NCBI GenBank assembly: GCA_001603415.1
Contig: LUYY01000100.1
Coordinates: 1 to 5,977, forward strand
Length of the DNA: 5,977 nucleotides
DNA from: Bacteroidales bacterium Bact_07
GTDB lineage: Bacteria; Bacteroidota; Bacteroidia; Bacteroidales; Tenuifilaceae
Reading direction: 5' to 3'
Part shown: positions 1 to 5,977 of the stretch, one piece after another
Layout of the letters: the number at the start of each line of letters is the position of its first letter
How positions within the stretch are numbered: position 1 is the stretch's first letter
Made by a program: the position numbers and the translations under genes
The notes under the pieces: generated by a model
Told to the model about the DNA's origin: nothing
Database searches by the model: none
Seen by the model: only the letters and a program-made list of their open reading frames with translations

Positions 1-79
1 CATATCAACAAAAAATTTAACAAATTTAGTTAATCCTTTTTTTGTAACTTAGTTGCACTAAAACAAATGGTATTTTTCT
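1..79. other. AT-rich region upstream of sucC
   Basis: Non-coding leader that must hold at least part of the sucC promoter. I find no TAnnTTTG on the plus strand. One match (TAAATTTG, 21-28) lies on the minus strand, where it could serve a divergent gene beyond the left edge. A short out-of-frame ATG at 67-69 opens an eight-codon frame that closes at 91-93, overlapping the sucC start. No Shine-Dalgarno sequence is present. Confidence 0.5.
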
Positions 80-1267
80 ATGAATCTACATGAGTATCAA
101 TCGAAAGAAATACTAAGGCAAGCAGGAGTTCCCGTGCCGGTAGGTTTAGTAGCCTTTACTAAAGATGAAGCTGTAAGGGCTGCCCAAGAGGTAATGAAAC
201 TCACCGAAACCGACACCATAGCTGTTAAAGCTCAAATTCATGCTGGTGGCCGTGGTAAAGGCGGCGGTGTGAAAATTGCCAAATCAATTGATGAGGTTGC
301 TACCTATGCATCGAATATAATTGGGATGAACCTTGTGACCCATCAAACTGGCCCACAAGGGAAGCTTGTACGAAAAGTGCTTATTGAGCAGGGTATTTAT
401 CAACCGGGACCTTCGGCCATCAAGGAGTACTACATGAGTATTCTGTTAAACCGGGCAACCGGTCGGCATATGGTAATATACTCACCCCAGGGAGGCATGG
501 ACATTGAGGCTGTTGCCGCACAAACCCCTGAACTTATCTTCAAGGAAGAAATCCATCCAATGGGACTTCAAGCCTATCAGGCTCGTAAAATTGCCTTTAA
601 TCTTGGTTTATCGGGAAAGGCTTACCAGCAAATGGTTAAGTTTGTAATGTCGCTCTACGAGGCATTTACCAAGAATGACCTTTCGCTACTTGAGATTAAC
701 CCTGTTGTAAAAACATCGAACGACGATATTTTAGCTGCTGATGCCAAGTGTAGTATTGATGATAACGCCCTATACCGTCACCCTGATTTGGCTGAATATC
801 GCGATATTAATGAAGAAGACCCAGCTGAGGTTGAGGCAGCTGAGCATAACCTCAACTTTGTTAAGCTCGATGGGAATGTTGGCTGTATGGTAAATGGTGC
901 CGGCTTGGCCATGGCTACCATGGATATTATTAAACTTTCAGGAGGCGATCCGGCCAACTTCCTTGATGTAGGTGGCGGAGCAAATGCAAAAACCGTTGCC
1001 GCAGGTTTCAGGATAATACTGAAAGACCCCAACGTAAAAGCCATACTAATTAATATTTTTGGGGGTATTGTGCGTTGCGACAGAGTGGCACAGGGTGTGG
1101 TTGATGCTTACAAGGAGATAGGAAATATACCCGTTCCGGTTATTGTTCGCTTACAGGGAACCAACGCCCTTGAGGGTAAAAAACTGATCGACGAATCCGG
1201 ATTAAAGGTTTACAGTGCCATCACACTGCAGGAAGCAGCTAATCTGGTAAAGCAAATGGTAAACTAA
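80..1267 (+). CDS. sucC: Succinyl-CoA synthetase (ADP-forming) beta subunit
   Basis: Beta subunit of succinyl-CoA synthetase (succinate-CoA ligase), a cytoplasmic TCA-cycle enzyme that interconverts succinyl-CoA and succinate with ATP or GTP formation; the alpha subunit SucD carries the phosphohistidine and binds CoA. Visible in the 395 residues: the conserved N-terminus MNLHEYQSKEIL, which fixes the start; the ATP-grasp nucleotide-binding segment around residues 50-65 (AQIHAGGRGKGGG); LLEINPVV at 203-210 and AADAK at 219-223, whose E205, N207 and D221 match the metal-ligand region of E. coli SucC; and the C-terminal ligase domain with GNVGCMVNGAG (265-275), FLDVGGGAN (294-302) and INIFGGIVRCDR (324-335). 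Length is close to the family norm (E. coli 388). No Shine-Dalgarno sequence precedes the ATG. The gene appears monocistronic: a strong terminator follows six bases after the stop and sucD is not adjacent. Nucleotide preference (ADP or GDP) cannot be judged. The identification is firm. Confidence 0.97.
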   Translation: MNLHEYQSKEILRQAGVPVPVGLVAFTKDEAVRAAQEVMKLTETDTIAVKAQIHAGGRGKGGGVKIAKSIDEVATYASNIIGMNLVTHQTGPQGKLVRKVLIEQGIYQPGPSAIKEYYMSILLNRATGRHMVIYSPQGGMDIEAVAAQTPELIFKEEIHPMGLQAYQARKIAFNLGLSGKAYQQMVKFVMSLYEAFTKNDLSLLEINPVVKTSNDDILAADAKCSIDDNALYRHPDLAEYRDINEEDPAEVEAAEHNLNFVKLDGNVGCMVNGAGLAMATMDIIKLSGGDPANFLDVGGGANAKTVAAGFRIILKDPNVKAILINIFGGIVRCDRVAQGVVDAYKEIGNIPVPVIVRLQGTNALEGKKLIDESGLKVYSAITLQEAANLVKQMVN

Positions 1268-1272
1268 TAATG

Positions 1273-1299
1273 AAAAACGGGGCTAAGCCCCGTTTTTTT
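1273..1299. terminator. Bidirectional intrinsic terminator between sucC and the DUF2892 gene
   Basis: A near-perfect palindrome: AAAAACGGGG, the centre CTAAG, then CCCCGTTTTTTT. The GC core is five pairs (CGGGG/CCCCG), flanked by an A-tract on one side and a T-tract on the other. Read on either strand it gives a stable hairpin followed by a U-run. It occupies almost all of the 33-bp gap between two convergent genes, so it should end sucC transcripts on the plus strand and the DUF2892 (possibly arcA-DUF2892) transcript on the minus strand. Confidence 0.93.
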
Positions 1300-1300
1300 A

Positions 1301-1489
1301 TTACTTCTTGGTTGAGCAAGTGCTTATCCCAAACAGGGAGTAAAGCCCACATGTTCCTGTTAATGCTGTGGCAAGGGGAACTATAGCCAATAATCCCCAC
1401 CAGCTCTGGTAGTAAATACCTACACCAGCAATTACCAAAGCAATCAGGATTCTGATCACCTTGTCAACTTTTCCTACATTCTTTTCCAT
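1301..1489 (-). CDS. Small YgaP-like (DUF2892) inner-membrane protein
   Basis: A 62-residue protein with a charged N-terminus (MEKNVGKVDKVIR) and two hydrophobic stretches, about residues 11-27 and 30-55, so a helical hairpin in the cytoplasmic membrane with a lysine-rich C-terminal end. It carries the features I associate with the DUF2892/YgaP-like transmembrane family: an N-terminal NVGKVDKVIRI-type segment, and the second helix ending in a TGTCGLYSLFGISTC motif with two conserved cysteines, C47 and C58. In YgaP of E. coli this domain is fused to a rhodanese domain; here it stands alone, as is common. Its biochemical role is not established, though sulfur or redox chemistry is sometimes inferred from the fusion. 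The start ATG at 1489 has no Shine-Dalgarno sequence, but in-frame family similarity begins directly at it. It lies 59 bp downstream of arcA on the same strand with no terminator between, so co-transcription is possible. Confidence 0.85.
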   Translation of the reverse strand: MEKNVGKVDKVIRILIALVIAGVGIYYQSWWGLLAIVPLATALTGTCGLYSLFGISTCSTKK

Positions 1490-1523
1490 AATTTCAAAAT
1501 TTGTTGTTTAGTTAGTATATAAA

Positions 1524-1531
1524 CAAATTTA
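1524..1531 (-). promoter_or_regulatory. Candidate Bacteroidota -7 promoter element for the DUF2892 gene
   Basis: On the minus strand the bases read TAAATTTG, an exact match to the Bacteroidota -7 consensus TAnnTTTG, ending 34 bases before the ATG. No convincing -33 TTTG/TTG sits at the right distance, and that position would fall in the last codons of arcA. The spacer is so AT-rich that chance matches are likely, so this is tentative. Confidence 0.25.
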
Positions 1532-1548
1532 CAAATAAAAAAGTTCAT

Positions 1549-2811
1549 TTACCACCTAACCGGTTTTCGCCTAAAAGGCATAGTCATGCATCGTGCACCA
1601 CCTCCGCCACGGGGCAACTCACTCCCATCGAGTGCCACAACAAATTTCTTGTAGGAGTTCATATCAACCTTACCAGCAACAATATCTTTTGCTTTAAGTA
1701 TTTCAAAACCGTTCTTGTTCATCTCTTCAAGGGTATTGATATTTCGGCCGTAGCCAATTACCTTACCAGGACCAATTGCAACAAAATTAGCCCCGCTGTG
1801 CCACTGTTCGCGTTCCTGTATCCAACGGTCCTTAGTGCCACCACAAACTATTGGTTTTAAATCGATACCCAGGCTCTTGAGGGCAACCAAGAGGTTATCA
1901 ACGGTTTTTATTTCCTTAACCCTACCTTTATCAATGGTAATATGAACGGTTTGATAGCGGTTAGGTTGAAGAATTATAGGCTCATACACCATGCACTTAT
2001 CGTAATCGAGCATGGTAAACACCATATCGAGGTGAATGAACGACTCAGGCTTGTAGGGTAATTCCTGAACCAGGATATGCCGAGTCTTCTTATCGTCGCG
2101 GGCAAGGAATCGGGTAAGAATAAAGTCAATACCATGGGTATTGGTTCTAATGCCATTGCCAATCAAAAGGATATCGTTGCGAACAACAAGCACGTCGCCA
2201 CCCTCAATGGTAACATCGCCAGGATTATTGAAAGTGGTAGGATTAATGGTTTGGGTATTAAATACTCCTGAACGGGAAAAAATGGCCTCCATGATGATAC
2301 TTTCCCTATCCCTTACGGCATTTGCCATTTTGGCAATTAGCACATCCTCGCCAATGGCTATTGAAGCATCACGGGTAAAATAGAAATTGTAAAGCGGACG
2401 AAGGGCAAACCTCTCCTTGCTCAAGAAGTTGGTTAGGGTGTTCCGCACAAGGGGAACCCCTTCGATTAGCATCCTGGCAAGCTGTTTAGCATCAATATCG
2501 ATGAGGTAATCGAACAACGACATGGCATTCTCGTGCCTGCAAATCTTTTCGAGCAGGTATTCCTTGTTTTCGTAATCCACGAGCACCCTTTCAAGCAAAT
2601 CGACAACTTCGTATGTCTTTGCTACCTTTGAAAGTACCCCACTCAGCTGAGAATATTCCTTTCGGGCAACGTTAAGGTTAAGAATATCGCTGTATAATGC
2701 ACGTTGTGCATTTTCGGGAGTCATATTTTCCACTTCGGCGCCTGGAGTATGCAAAATCACACCCTCAAGCTCACCAATCTCTGAGTTAAGATTAACATCC
2801 ACCCTTTCCAT
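1549..2811 (-). CDS. arcA: Arginine deiminase
   Basis: Hydrolyses L-arginine to L-citrulline and ammonia, the first step of the arginine dihydrolase pathway; cytoplasmic, guanidino-modifying enzyme fold. The 420 residues match family length (P. aeruginosa 418). Catalytic motifs are in order: N142, F145 and D148 in YNFYFTRDAS; R167; IEGGD with general-base-region E203; IRTNTHG with R222; HLDMVFTMLD with H260 and D262; GGTKDRWIQEREQWHSGANF (324-343); and the nucleophile C408 in GGGGARCMTMPF. These correspond to Asn160, Phe163, Asp166, Arg185, Glu224, Arg243, His278, Asp280 and Cys406 of the Pseudomonas enzyme. The position equivalent to Pseudomonas Arg401 is glycine (G403). The start at 2811 leads straight into the conserved SEIGELEGVILHTPG segment; no Shine-Dalgarno sequence is seen. 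No arcB, arcC or arcD is in the window. The next downstream gene encodes a small membrane protein with no sign of being the arginine/ornithine antiporter. Family assignment is very secure; the pathway it feeds is inferred. Confidence 0.95.
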   Translation of the reverse strand: MERVDVNLNSEIGELEGVILHTPGAEVENMTPENAQRALYSDILNLNVARKEYSQLSGVLSKVAKTYEVVDLLERVLVDYENKEYLLEKICRHENAMSLFDYLIDIDAKQLARMLIEGVPLVRNTLTNFLSKERFALRPLYNFYFTRDASIAIGEDVLIAKMANAVRDRESIIMEAIFSRSGVFNTQTINPTTFNNPGDVTIEGGDVLVVRNDILLIGNGIRTNTHGIDFILTRFLARDDKKTRHILVQELPYKPESFIHLDMVFTMLDYDKCMVYEPIILQPNRYQTVHITIDKGRVKEIKTVDNLLVALKSLGIDLKPIVCGGTKDRWIQEREQWHSGANFVAIGPGKVIGYGRNINTLEEMNKNGFEILKAKDIVAGKVDMNSYKKFVVALDGSELPRGGGGARCMTMPFRRKPVRW

Positions 2812-2824
2812 AATAGTTGTAAAT

Positions 2825-2843
2825 CAAATTTATTGCAAAGTTA
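2825..2843 (-). promoter_or_regulatory. Candidate arcA -7 promoter elements (two adjacent matches)
   Basis: On the minus strand two TAnnTTTG matches lie in a row just before arcA: TAACTTTG (2836-2843) and TAAATTTG (2825-2832), ending 24 and 13 bases before the ATG. The upstream match gives the more usual leader length. No clear -33 TTTG/TTG is found at the expected spacing for either. arcA needs its own promoter because a strong terminator separates it from gcvP, so a promoter must lie between that terminator and 2811; which element is used is inference. Confidence 0.35.
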
Positions 2844-2944
2844 ATCGTTTGTTCGGAAAAGCTAAATGTGTTAAGAAACATACAAATACATTCGAACCTG
2901 AACGGTCATGCGACTTGGTAACTTTTTTACCTCGTACCAGGGGT

Positions 2945-2978
2945 AAAAAAAAGTGCCTTAGGAAAACCTAAGACACTT
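2945..2978 (-). terminator. Intrinsic terminator of gcvP
   Basis: Read on the minus strand: AAGTGTCTTAGG, loop TTTT, CCTAAGGCACTT, then a run of T. The 12-bp stem is complete with one G-U wobble (arms 2967-2978 and 2951-2962), and the T-run covers 2945-2952, partly shared with the stem base. It begins 29 bases past the gcvP stop codon. On the plus strand the wobble becomes a C-A mismatch and no T-run follows directly, so it is oriented for gcvP. Confidence 0.9.
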
Positions 2979-2986
2979 AAGACACT
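2969..2986. repeat. 9-bp tandem direct repeat TAAGACACT x2 beside the gcvP terminator
   Basis: TAAGACACT occurs at 2969-2977 and immediately again at 2978-2986. The first copy supplies most of one arm of the gcvP terminator; the second is an extra copy lying between the terminator and the gcvP stop codon. It looks like a small tandem duplication. The second copy can pair with only part of the opposite arm without the CC/GG closing pairs, so the first copy should give the favoured hairpin. Confidence 0.8.
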
Positions 2987-3007
2987 TTTGTATAGAATGG
3001 TTATCGT

Positions 3008-5875
3008 TTACATGTAATCCTCAATAGGTGCACAGGTACAAACCAGGTTTCGGTCACCGTAGCCAGCATCTATCTTGCTAACGTAAGGCCAGAACTTGTT
3101 CTGCATAACCCATGGCAAGGGATATGCAGCCTGCTGACGGGAGTAAGCATGTTTCCACTCATCGGCGGTAACCTCGGGGGCGGTATGGGGAGCATTAGCA
3201 ATCAGGTTATCGGTTTTATCGGCTTTGCCGTTCCTGATATCTTCAAGTTCCCCCTTAATGGCAATCATCATATCAACAAATCTATCGAGTTCCTGTTTCG
3301 ACTCACTCTCGGTTGGTTCAACCATCAAACTTTCATGAACAGGGAAGGATACAGTTGGTGCATGGTATCCGTAATCCATCATTCTACGGCCAACATCGCT
3401 GGTATCTACGCCGTAGGCCATCTTAAAGTGGTGGCAATCGAGTATCATCTCGTGGGCAACTCTTCCGGTTTCACCGGTGTAAAGTATTTTGTAGTGATCC
3501 TTTAACCTTGCGGCCAAGTAGTTTGCATTTAGAATTGCCATTTTGGTTGCCTGTGTTAAACCTTCGGCACCCAACATTAAGATGTATGCGTATGATATTT
3601 CAATCACGCTTGCGCTTCCCCATGGTGCAGCAGCAACTGCTGTGATTGCCTTTTCGCCTCCGGTTTTTACTACGGGATGCGAGGGCAGGAAGGGAGCTAA
3701 ATGTTTAGCAACAGCTATTGGGCCAACTCCAGGACCACCGCCACCGTGTGGGATGGCAAATGTTTTGTGCAGGTTGAGGTGACAAACATCGGCGCCAATC
3801 TCACCAGGGCTGGTTAAGCCTACCTGAGCGTTCATGTTTGCGCCATCCATGTAAACCAAACCTCCATTCTGGTGAACGATATCCATCATTTCCTTAATTC
3901 GGCTCTCAAATACTCCGTGGGTCGATGGATAGGTAACCATGAACGCAGCAAGATTATTCTTGTTCTGCTCAGCTTTGGCACGAAGATCATCAACATTGAT
4001 ATTTCCATTCTCGTCGCAAGCAACAACTACCACCTGCATGCCTGCCATGGCAGCACTTGCTGGATTTGTACCGTGAGCCGACGAAGGAATTAGTACAACA
4101 TTCCTGTGCCCCTCGCCACGATTAATATGGTACTGGCGTATTACCATTAAACCGGTGTATTCGCCAGCTGCTCCGGAATTGGGCTGTAACGATACGGCAT
4201 GGAAACCTGTTATCTCTGCCAGATACTGCTCAAGCTCACGAATAACCTGCATATAGCCCTCGGCTTGTTCGGCAGGTACAAACGGATGTAAACTGTTCCA
4301 CTCAGGCCAGCTTAAAGGCAACATGGTGGTTGCTGGGTTTAACTTCATGGTGCAGCTACCCAACGATATCATACTATGGTTAAGTGCAATATCGCGGCGT
4401 TCAAGTTTCTTAATGTAGCGCATCATTTCGGTTTCGGAATGGAAACTATTGAAAACCTTATCGGTTAAGTATGCTGATTTACGGCGGAGGTTTTCGGGAA
4501 TGGCTATGGTTTCTTTTATCTCTGAAATGGCATTGAACTTTTTCCCTATAGCCTCAGCAAATAGGGAGAGTAAATTGTTAGCATCGCTTACCGATGTGGT
4601 TTCATCGAAGCTGATGCCAATAGTGCCATTCTGTTTATAGTTCAAGTTGATTTCGCGAGCTAAAGCACGCTTGCGAATATCGTCGATGGTAATACCCGAT
4701 GGTAGTTCAACCTCAAGGGTATCAAAAATATTTTTAACATTTTGCTTATAGCCCATTCCCATGAGCTCAGCGTTAACCTGAACGGCCAAACTATGAACAT
4801 ACGACGCTATTCGGCGAATTCCTTCGGGGCCATGGTAAACGGCGTACATCCCCGCCATGGTAGCAAGCAGAGCCTGAGCTGTGCAAATATTTGAAGTTGC
4901 ACGCTCGCGTTTGATGTGCTGCTCACGGGTTTGAAGTGCCATACGCAATGCCTTGTTGCCATGCCTATCGATTGAAACGCCAATAATACGGCCAGGCATG
5001 CTACGCTTAAACTCATCCTTACAAGCGAAATATGCAGCATGAGGGCCGCCAAAGCCCATAGGAATACCAAAACGTTGTGTTGAGCCACAGGCAATATCGG
5101 CACCCCATTCGCCCGGAGGGGTAATTAGGGCCAAACTCAAAATATCGGCAACAGCTGTAACCAATGCGCCAGCCTCATGTGCTTTTGCCGCAAATGCAGC
5201 ATAGTCGCGAATGTTTCCTTTAGCTGATGGGTATTGAACAATAACGCCAAACTCTCGTCCAGTAAAATTATACTCGCTATAGCACCCTGTAACTACTTCA
5301 ATCCCTTGAGGATTTGAACGGGTTTTTATTACATCGAGGGTTTGAGGGAAAATATCCTGATCAACAAAAAGTACATTTTTGCCTGCCTTAACAGCCTCGC
5401 GTGAGCGAAGGTTATACATCATGAACATTGCCTCGGCAGCAGCGGTAGCCTCATCGAGCAGCGAAGCGTTGGCGATTTGCATGCCAGTTAGCTCAATCAC
5501 CATGGTTTGGAAATTGAGCAAAGCCTCCAGCCTTCCCTGGCTAATCTCGGCCTGGTATGGAGTGTACGATGTGTACCAACTTGGGTTCTCGAAAATATTT
5601 CGCAAAATTACCGATGGAGTAACTGTACCGTAGTAACCCATTCCAATAAAACTCTTGTAGAGTTTATTCTTGGCAGCAAGCTTACGCATGTGTGTCAGGA
5701 ACTCAAACTCCGACATGGGTGCAGGGAGGTTGAGCGGCTTTTTTAGCCTAATATTGGAGGGTACTGTTTGGTTGATTAACTCATCAAGCGATGATACCCC
5801 AATTACCTTGAGCATTTCGGAAACCTCATGGTCGCGAGGACCATTATGGCGTGATATGAATTTATCCGTGTACAT
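3008..5875 (-). CDS. gcvP: Glycine dehydrogenase (decarboxylating), glycine cleavage system P-protein
   Basis: PLP-dependent P-protein: decarboxylates glycine and passes the aminomethyl group to the lipoyl arm of GcvH, releasing CO2; cytoplasmic. At 955 residues it is the single-chain form (E. coli 957), with the GcvPA-like and GcvPB-like halves fused. N-terminal half, about 1-445: FIGMGYYGTVTPSVI (76-90), ENPSWYTSYTPYQAEISQGR (96-115), LLDEATAAAEAM (139-150). C-terminal half, about 460-955: SMISLGSCTMKLNP (501-514), PNSGAAGEYTGL (565-576), SSAHGTNPASA (598-608), YMDGANMNAQVG (675-686), and the PLP lysine K704 in HLNLHKTF followed by IPHGGGGPG (708-716). Near the end are WGSAS (752-756) and the conserved tail DRNLVCTCAP (941-950). 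No frameshift or missing motif is seen. The MYTDKFISRHNGP start fits the family; no Shine-Dalgarno sequence precedes it. gcvT, gcvH and lpd are not adjacent; the gene seems to be transcribed alone, with its own terminator. Confidence 0.98.
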   Translation of the reverse strand: MYTDKFISRHNGPRDHEVSEMLKVIGVSSLDELINQTVPSNIRLKKPLNLPAPMSEFEFLTHMRKLAAKNKLYKSFIGMGYYGTVTPSVILRNIFENPSWYTSYTPYQAEISQGRLEALLNFQTMVIELTGMQIANASLLDEATAAAEAMFMMYNLRSREAVKAGKNVLFVDQDIFPQTLDVIKTRSNPQGIEVVTGCYSEYNFTGREFGVIVQYPSAKGNIRDYAAFAAKAHEAGALVTAVADILSLALITPPGEWGADIACGSTQRFGIPMGFGGPHAAYFACKDEFKRSMPGRIIGVSIDRHGNKALRMALQTREQHIKRERATSNICTAQALLATMAGMYAVYHGPEGIRRIASYVHSLAVQVNAELMGMGYKQNVKNIFDTLEVELPSGITIDDIRKRALAREINLNYKQNGTIGISFDETTSVSDANNLLSLFAEAIGKKFNAISEIKETIAIPENLRRKSAYLTDKVFNSFHSETEMMRYIKKLERRDIALNHSMISLGSCTMKLNPATTMLPLSWPEWNSLHPFVPAEQAEGYMQVIRELEQYLAEITGFHAVSLQPNSGAAGEYTGLMVIRQYHINRGEGHRNVVLIPSSAHGTNPASAAMAGMQVVVVACDENGNINVDDLRAKAEQNKNNLAAFMVTYPSTHGVFESRIKEMMDIVHQNGGLVYMDGANMNAQVGLTSPGEIGADVCHLNLHKTFAIPHGGGGPGVGPIAVAKHLAPFLPSHPVVKTGGEKAITAVAAAPWGSASVIEISYAYILMLGAEGLTQATKMAILNANYLAARLKDHYKILYTGETGRVAHEMILDCHHFKMAYGVDTSDVGRRMMDYGYHAPTVSFPVHESLMVEPTESESKQELDRFVDMMIAIKGELEDIRNGKADKTDNLIANAPHTAPEVTADEWKHAYSRQQAAYPLPWVMQNKFWPYVSKIDAGYGDRNLVCTCAPIEDYM

Positions 5876-5904
5876 ATTATAGTTTTTTATTTAAAGATTA
5901 TCAG

Positions 5905-5912
5905 CAAAATTA
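5905..5912 (-). promoter_or_regulatory. Candidate Bacteroidota -7 promoter element for gcvP
   Basis: The minus strand reads TAATTTTG, matching TAnnTTTG, and ends 29 bases before the gcvP ATG, a sensible leader length. A clear TTTG at the -33 spacing is not visible; the nearest one lies too far upstream. The rest of 5876-5977 is AT-rich with no open reading frame or structured leader that I can support. Confidence 0.3.
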
Positions 5913-5977
5913 CCAATTTGACTTAAAATTTATAGCTAAACAAAAGATTTTTATGAATGTTTTATAACAACAAACTA

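Larger units (their letters stand above)
2812..3007. other. arcA-gcvP intergenic spacer (196 bp)
   Basis: Non-coding gap between two minus-strand genes. Its right part holds the gcvP terminator and the tandem repeat; its left part is very AT-rich and holds the arcA promoter candidates. Between them lie further inverted repeats: GGTAA/TTACC (2917-2921 and 2927-2931) and a longer imperfect pair, ACTTTTTTACC (2921-2931) with GGTAAAAAAAAGT (2942-2954), which overlaps the terminator's T-run. I see no open reading frame with protein-like features and no recognisable RNA family. Confidence 0.7.

Noticed and set aside
778..1044. 88-codon minus-strand open frame opposite sucC
   Set aside because: It lies entirely opposite conserved sucC motifs and has low-complexity, serine/proline-rich composition typical of an antisense shadow.
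2077..2383. Two overlapping plus-strand frames within arcA
   Set aside because: Both are antisense to catalytic motifs of arcA and show no protein-like features.
3149..3505. 118-codon plus-strand open frame inside gcvP
   Set aside because: It is antisense to well-conserved gcvP C-terminal codons, has no family resemblance and no initiation signal; a shadow frame.
4807..5103. 98-codon minus-strand open frame inside gcvP in another frame
   Set aside because: It overlaps conserved gcvP sequence on the same strand in a different reading frame and reads as an out-of-frame translation of it.
3008..5875. Split or degenerate gcvP (separate GcvPA/GcvPB or pseudogene)
   Set aside because: A single uninterrupted frame carries both halves, all expected motifs and the PLP lysine K704, at the normal length for the fused form.
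5876..5977. Possible glycine riboswitch upstream of gcvP
   Set aside because: The 102 bases are AT-rich, without the conserved GC-rich stems of a glycine aptamer, and a tandem glycine riboswitch would not fit between the putative promoter and the start codon.
1..5977. Mobile element, phage, CRISPR or defence system
   Set aside because: No transposase or integrase, terminal inverted repeats, target duplications or spaced repeats were seen; the four genes are intact metabolic or common membrane genes with similar base composition.

Overview
The window looks like ordinary chromosomal DNA from a member of the Bacteroidota, probably Bacteroidales or a relative such as Marinilabiliales. The evidence is indirect: very AT-rich spacers, no Shine-Dalgarno sequence before any of the four genes, matches to the Bacteroidota -7 promoter element (TAnnTTTG) upstream of all three minus-strand genes, and the general look of the proteins, in particular the GcvP C-terminus. 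Genus or species cannot be fixed from the sequence.

Layout, left to right. A 79-bp AT-rich leader precedes sucC (80-1267, +), the beta subunit of succinyl-CoA synthetase. A near-perfect GC-rich palindrome at 1273-1299 separates sucC from the convergent minus-strand genes and should terminate transcription from both sides. Next, on the minus strand, come a 62-residue two-helix membrane protein of the YgaP-like/DUF2892 type (1301-1489) and, 59 bp upstream of it, an arginine deiminase (arcA, 1549-2811). These two could share a transcript. A 196-bp spacer (2812-3007) holds a strong intrinsic terminator for gcvP, a 9-bp tandem repeat abutting it, further inverted repeats, and candidate arcA promoter elements. 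gcvP (3008-5875, -) is a full-length single-chain glycine dehydrogenase (decarboxylating), the P-protein of the glycine cleavage system. The last 102 bp are its AT-rich upstream region.

The genes are central and amino-acid metabolism rather than one dedicated system. SucC couples succinyl-CoA to substrate-level phosphorylation. ArcA opens arginine degradation to citrulline and ammonia. GcvP starts glycine breakdown to CO2, ammonia and methylene-tetrahydrofolate. The usual partners (sucD; arcB, arcC, arcD; gcvT, gcvH, lpd) are absent from the window. I found no mobile element, CRISPR array, tRNA, rRNA, phage gene or defence gene, and no convincing undescribed system. The observations most worth a second look are a glycine in ArcA where the Pseudomonas enzyme has its gating/substrate arginine (Arg401), the orphan placement of sucC and arcA, and the structured arcA-gcvP spacer.
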